A stretch of DNA of 64,000 nucleotides. Origin: Methylobacterium sp. GTDB taxonomy: Bacteria; Pseudomonadota; Alphaproteobacteria; Rhizobiales; Beijerinckiaceae. This document shows, in pieces, positions 63,601 through 64,000 of the stretch (its first letter is position 1; every line of letters starts with the position of its first letter). Under the pieces are notes generated by a model, which saw nothing but the letters and a program-made list of their open reading frames with translations, ran no database searches and was not told the DNA's origin. The position numbers and the translations under genes are program-made. The DNA lies in contig NZ_JAIETD010000001.1 in assembly GCF_019745455.1 (NCBI RefSeq), forward strand, positions 1 to 64,000. Reading direction: 5' to 3'.

Positions 63601-64000
63601 TCGGTGAGATCTCTGCGCTGATCGCGGGTGAGGAGAGCGCGGCGCGGCTCGCCGATTACCGCAACTACTTCGTCTACGAGATCGGGATGAAGGATAGGGC
63701 CGGCAACCGCACCACCATGTCGAACCGGGCCTTGCGCGGCTCCGGCGGCGAGGCGCAGGCCCCGTTCTACGTCGCCATCGCGGCGTCCCTAGCCTCGGCC
63801 TACTATCCCGGCGACCGGCCTGGCGACGAGAATCCGGGGCTCGGCCTCTGCCTCCTCGACGAGGCATTTTCCAAGCTCGACGTGCGCAACTCCCAGGCGC
63901 TGGTCGACCTTTACCAGGCTTGGGGCCTGCAGCTCCTTATCGCTGCTCCCGAAGACAAGCGCACCACGCTGACGGAGGTGATGGACACCATCGTGACCGT
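60684..64000 (+). CDS. jetC: Wadjet system SMC-like ATPase JetC (cut by window end)
   Basis: At least 1105 codons without a stop, from GTG 60684 to the window end. The N-terminal head has MYRLTDIALSNWYLI and Walker A GPTGAGKS (30-37); a long coiled-coil middle with a hinge-like region follows; the C-terminal head has the ABC signature-like S-G-G-E (1020-1023) and Walker B LLDEAFSKLD (D1059, E1060). It therefore has the layout of JetC/MksB, the motor that extrudes DNA loops. The catalytic residues are intact. The JetD nuclease would be expected right after the window. Confidence 0.9.
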   Translation, partial: MYRLTDIALSNWYLIRREQIRIRGATALVGPTGAGKSTIFDAVGTVLAGNNASRLALNASASGRSARTVRDYCLGWISDPAEGGRPTREACETLIVLVFENEASGRTISVGLALAARAEDSRETTLSRFITEGHRFEIGDYVRETPEGSFVAPWPEIAKDLRLASDRFEEFRSSGERFTAEVLALLREGAPAPEPRHFLRTFSNAVAFKPIFDSSAFVRSFVLEPEPLDVARIRQSVENWRRLLETIEELERRLSHLRRILNRYETWAEASLSAALDELRAAGADLRRRILEWSSARTKLAEVSERLRIARDSVATSQGFVREIDGEIATKKAIVVAGAGGGRLAASDAGLAMLSRERRDLAARVADLVGLVLETGKLSAVIGEVRRVDPEAARLVEACARSGLRRDAPPDESLRSDGPLARLVSALAGLPDLATPLDTAAEDMALRARAQEKEAQALSADFAGGRSQTGRLSSDTAGFRDELARLGIEAVPICELAEIVDPKWGPALEGLLGGAREALVVQPDRLNQAFGHLEARKSQFYRCLLVKTTDTARRRGGRFDDGPLSLIETSDPHAEAFLAARLGGFDLAPNDAALGHMSRAVAPSGRSTSGMAYSVVRPVQLMMTRGSRGPTAEGRQNLEHAVAEARRLRSEALVLREAARSAALLRVRLAETGLDIAALREEADAIEGRRRSLTTEREAVEKADTGALDAEIKELQKERSAYLTELVQVLEPKRDALLGEEAGLKAKVATAREAARAALSARRSAHARWTGGDSVRIRLVKPEGFDPSAVAKARADAAGLDAKDLGALANAARNAAREAMETARQQGRAAERDLAEYCAQWRVENPLGRGDVPASFGYSWVARAHDEVAGHELRRYRDQAVRAEGEMRRLMIEDLLTRLADKFERVRSRLDALNERLSTQTFTGQTYAFEAAVDRRYAAVHALATEVARSPDAAQAILPEAGAAADGPLSAAIGEISALIAGEESAARLADYRNYFVYEIGMKDRAGNRTTMSNRALRGSGGEAQAPFYVAIAASLASAYYPGDRPGDENPGLGLCLLDEAFSKLDVRNSQALVDLYQAWGLQLLIAAPEDKRTTLTEVMDTIVT

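Overview
The window looks like chromosomal DNA of a high-GC alphaproteobacterium of the Hyphomicrobiales (Rhizobiales), most probably a Methylobacterium/Methylorubrum relative. The reasons are the CtrA-ChpT cell-cycle phosphorelay beside flagellar genes, the ybjN-proC pair, an intracellular PHB depolymerase with a Cys nucleophile, S21 with an Ala/Pro-rich tail, a PQQ dehydrogenase and many alphaproteobacterial small exported proteins. The genus is inferred, not shown.

Region 1 (1-3155) is the edge of an integrated element. A tyrosine integrase lies beside the 3' end of a tRNA-Leu(CAG) gene. It is followed in the same operon by a protein with a HEPN-like R-N-x3-H motif, and further out by the first codons of a serine recombinase that leaves the window. 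Region 2 (3.2-19.2 kb) is ordinary core chromosome: leuC, a 2-hydroxyacid dehydrogenase, an Inh-type inhibitor-like protein, ybjN-proC-tetR, ubiK, an OmpR regulator, a GST, phaZ, rpsU with a structured leader, a single-domain response regulator, a glutamine amidotransferase, a Na+/H+-type antiporter, two small exported proteins and selO.

Region 3 (19.3-34 kb) is a cell-cycle, motility and surface block. ctrA is divergent from fliI-fliJ; a UPF0104 membrane protein and a three-gene Tad pseudopilin-like operon follow, then flhA, two stress or envelope genes, cysQ, chpT and a PAS-GGDEF-EAL protein. CtrA-like boxes (TTAA-N7-TTAA with one mismatch) precede flhA and chpT, so the regulator, its phosphodonor and its likely targets lie close together. 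Region 4 (34-47.5 kb) holds deoB-yejF, a lytic transglycosylase, a quinoprotein dehydrogenase, a thioesterase, a large propeller-DUF4214 protein, a methyltransferase, a Tat-exported GH10 xylanase convergent with a lipoprotein esterase, slyX-trhO, a TauE/SafE transporter and tRNA-Thr(TGT).

Region 5 (47.5-55.5 kb) carries an Mhq-like ring-cleaving dioxygenase plus carboxylesterase operon under a divergent LysR gene with a dyad between them, a GntR regulator, a cnoX-like/Lon-substrate-domain/Trm112 operon, and a glutathionyl-hydroquinone reductase. Together these suggest quinone handling. Region 6 (55.6 kb to the end) is the most unusual part: a Wadjet-type SMC system (JetA, JetB, JetC; JetD would lie past the window) whose genes are separated by a Tat-exported substrate-binding protein and a DUF1206 membrane protein, all on one strand.
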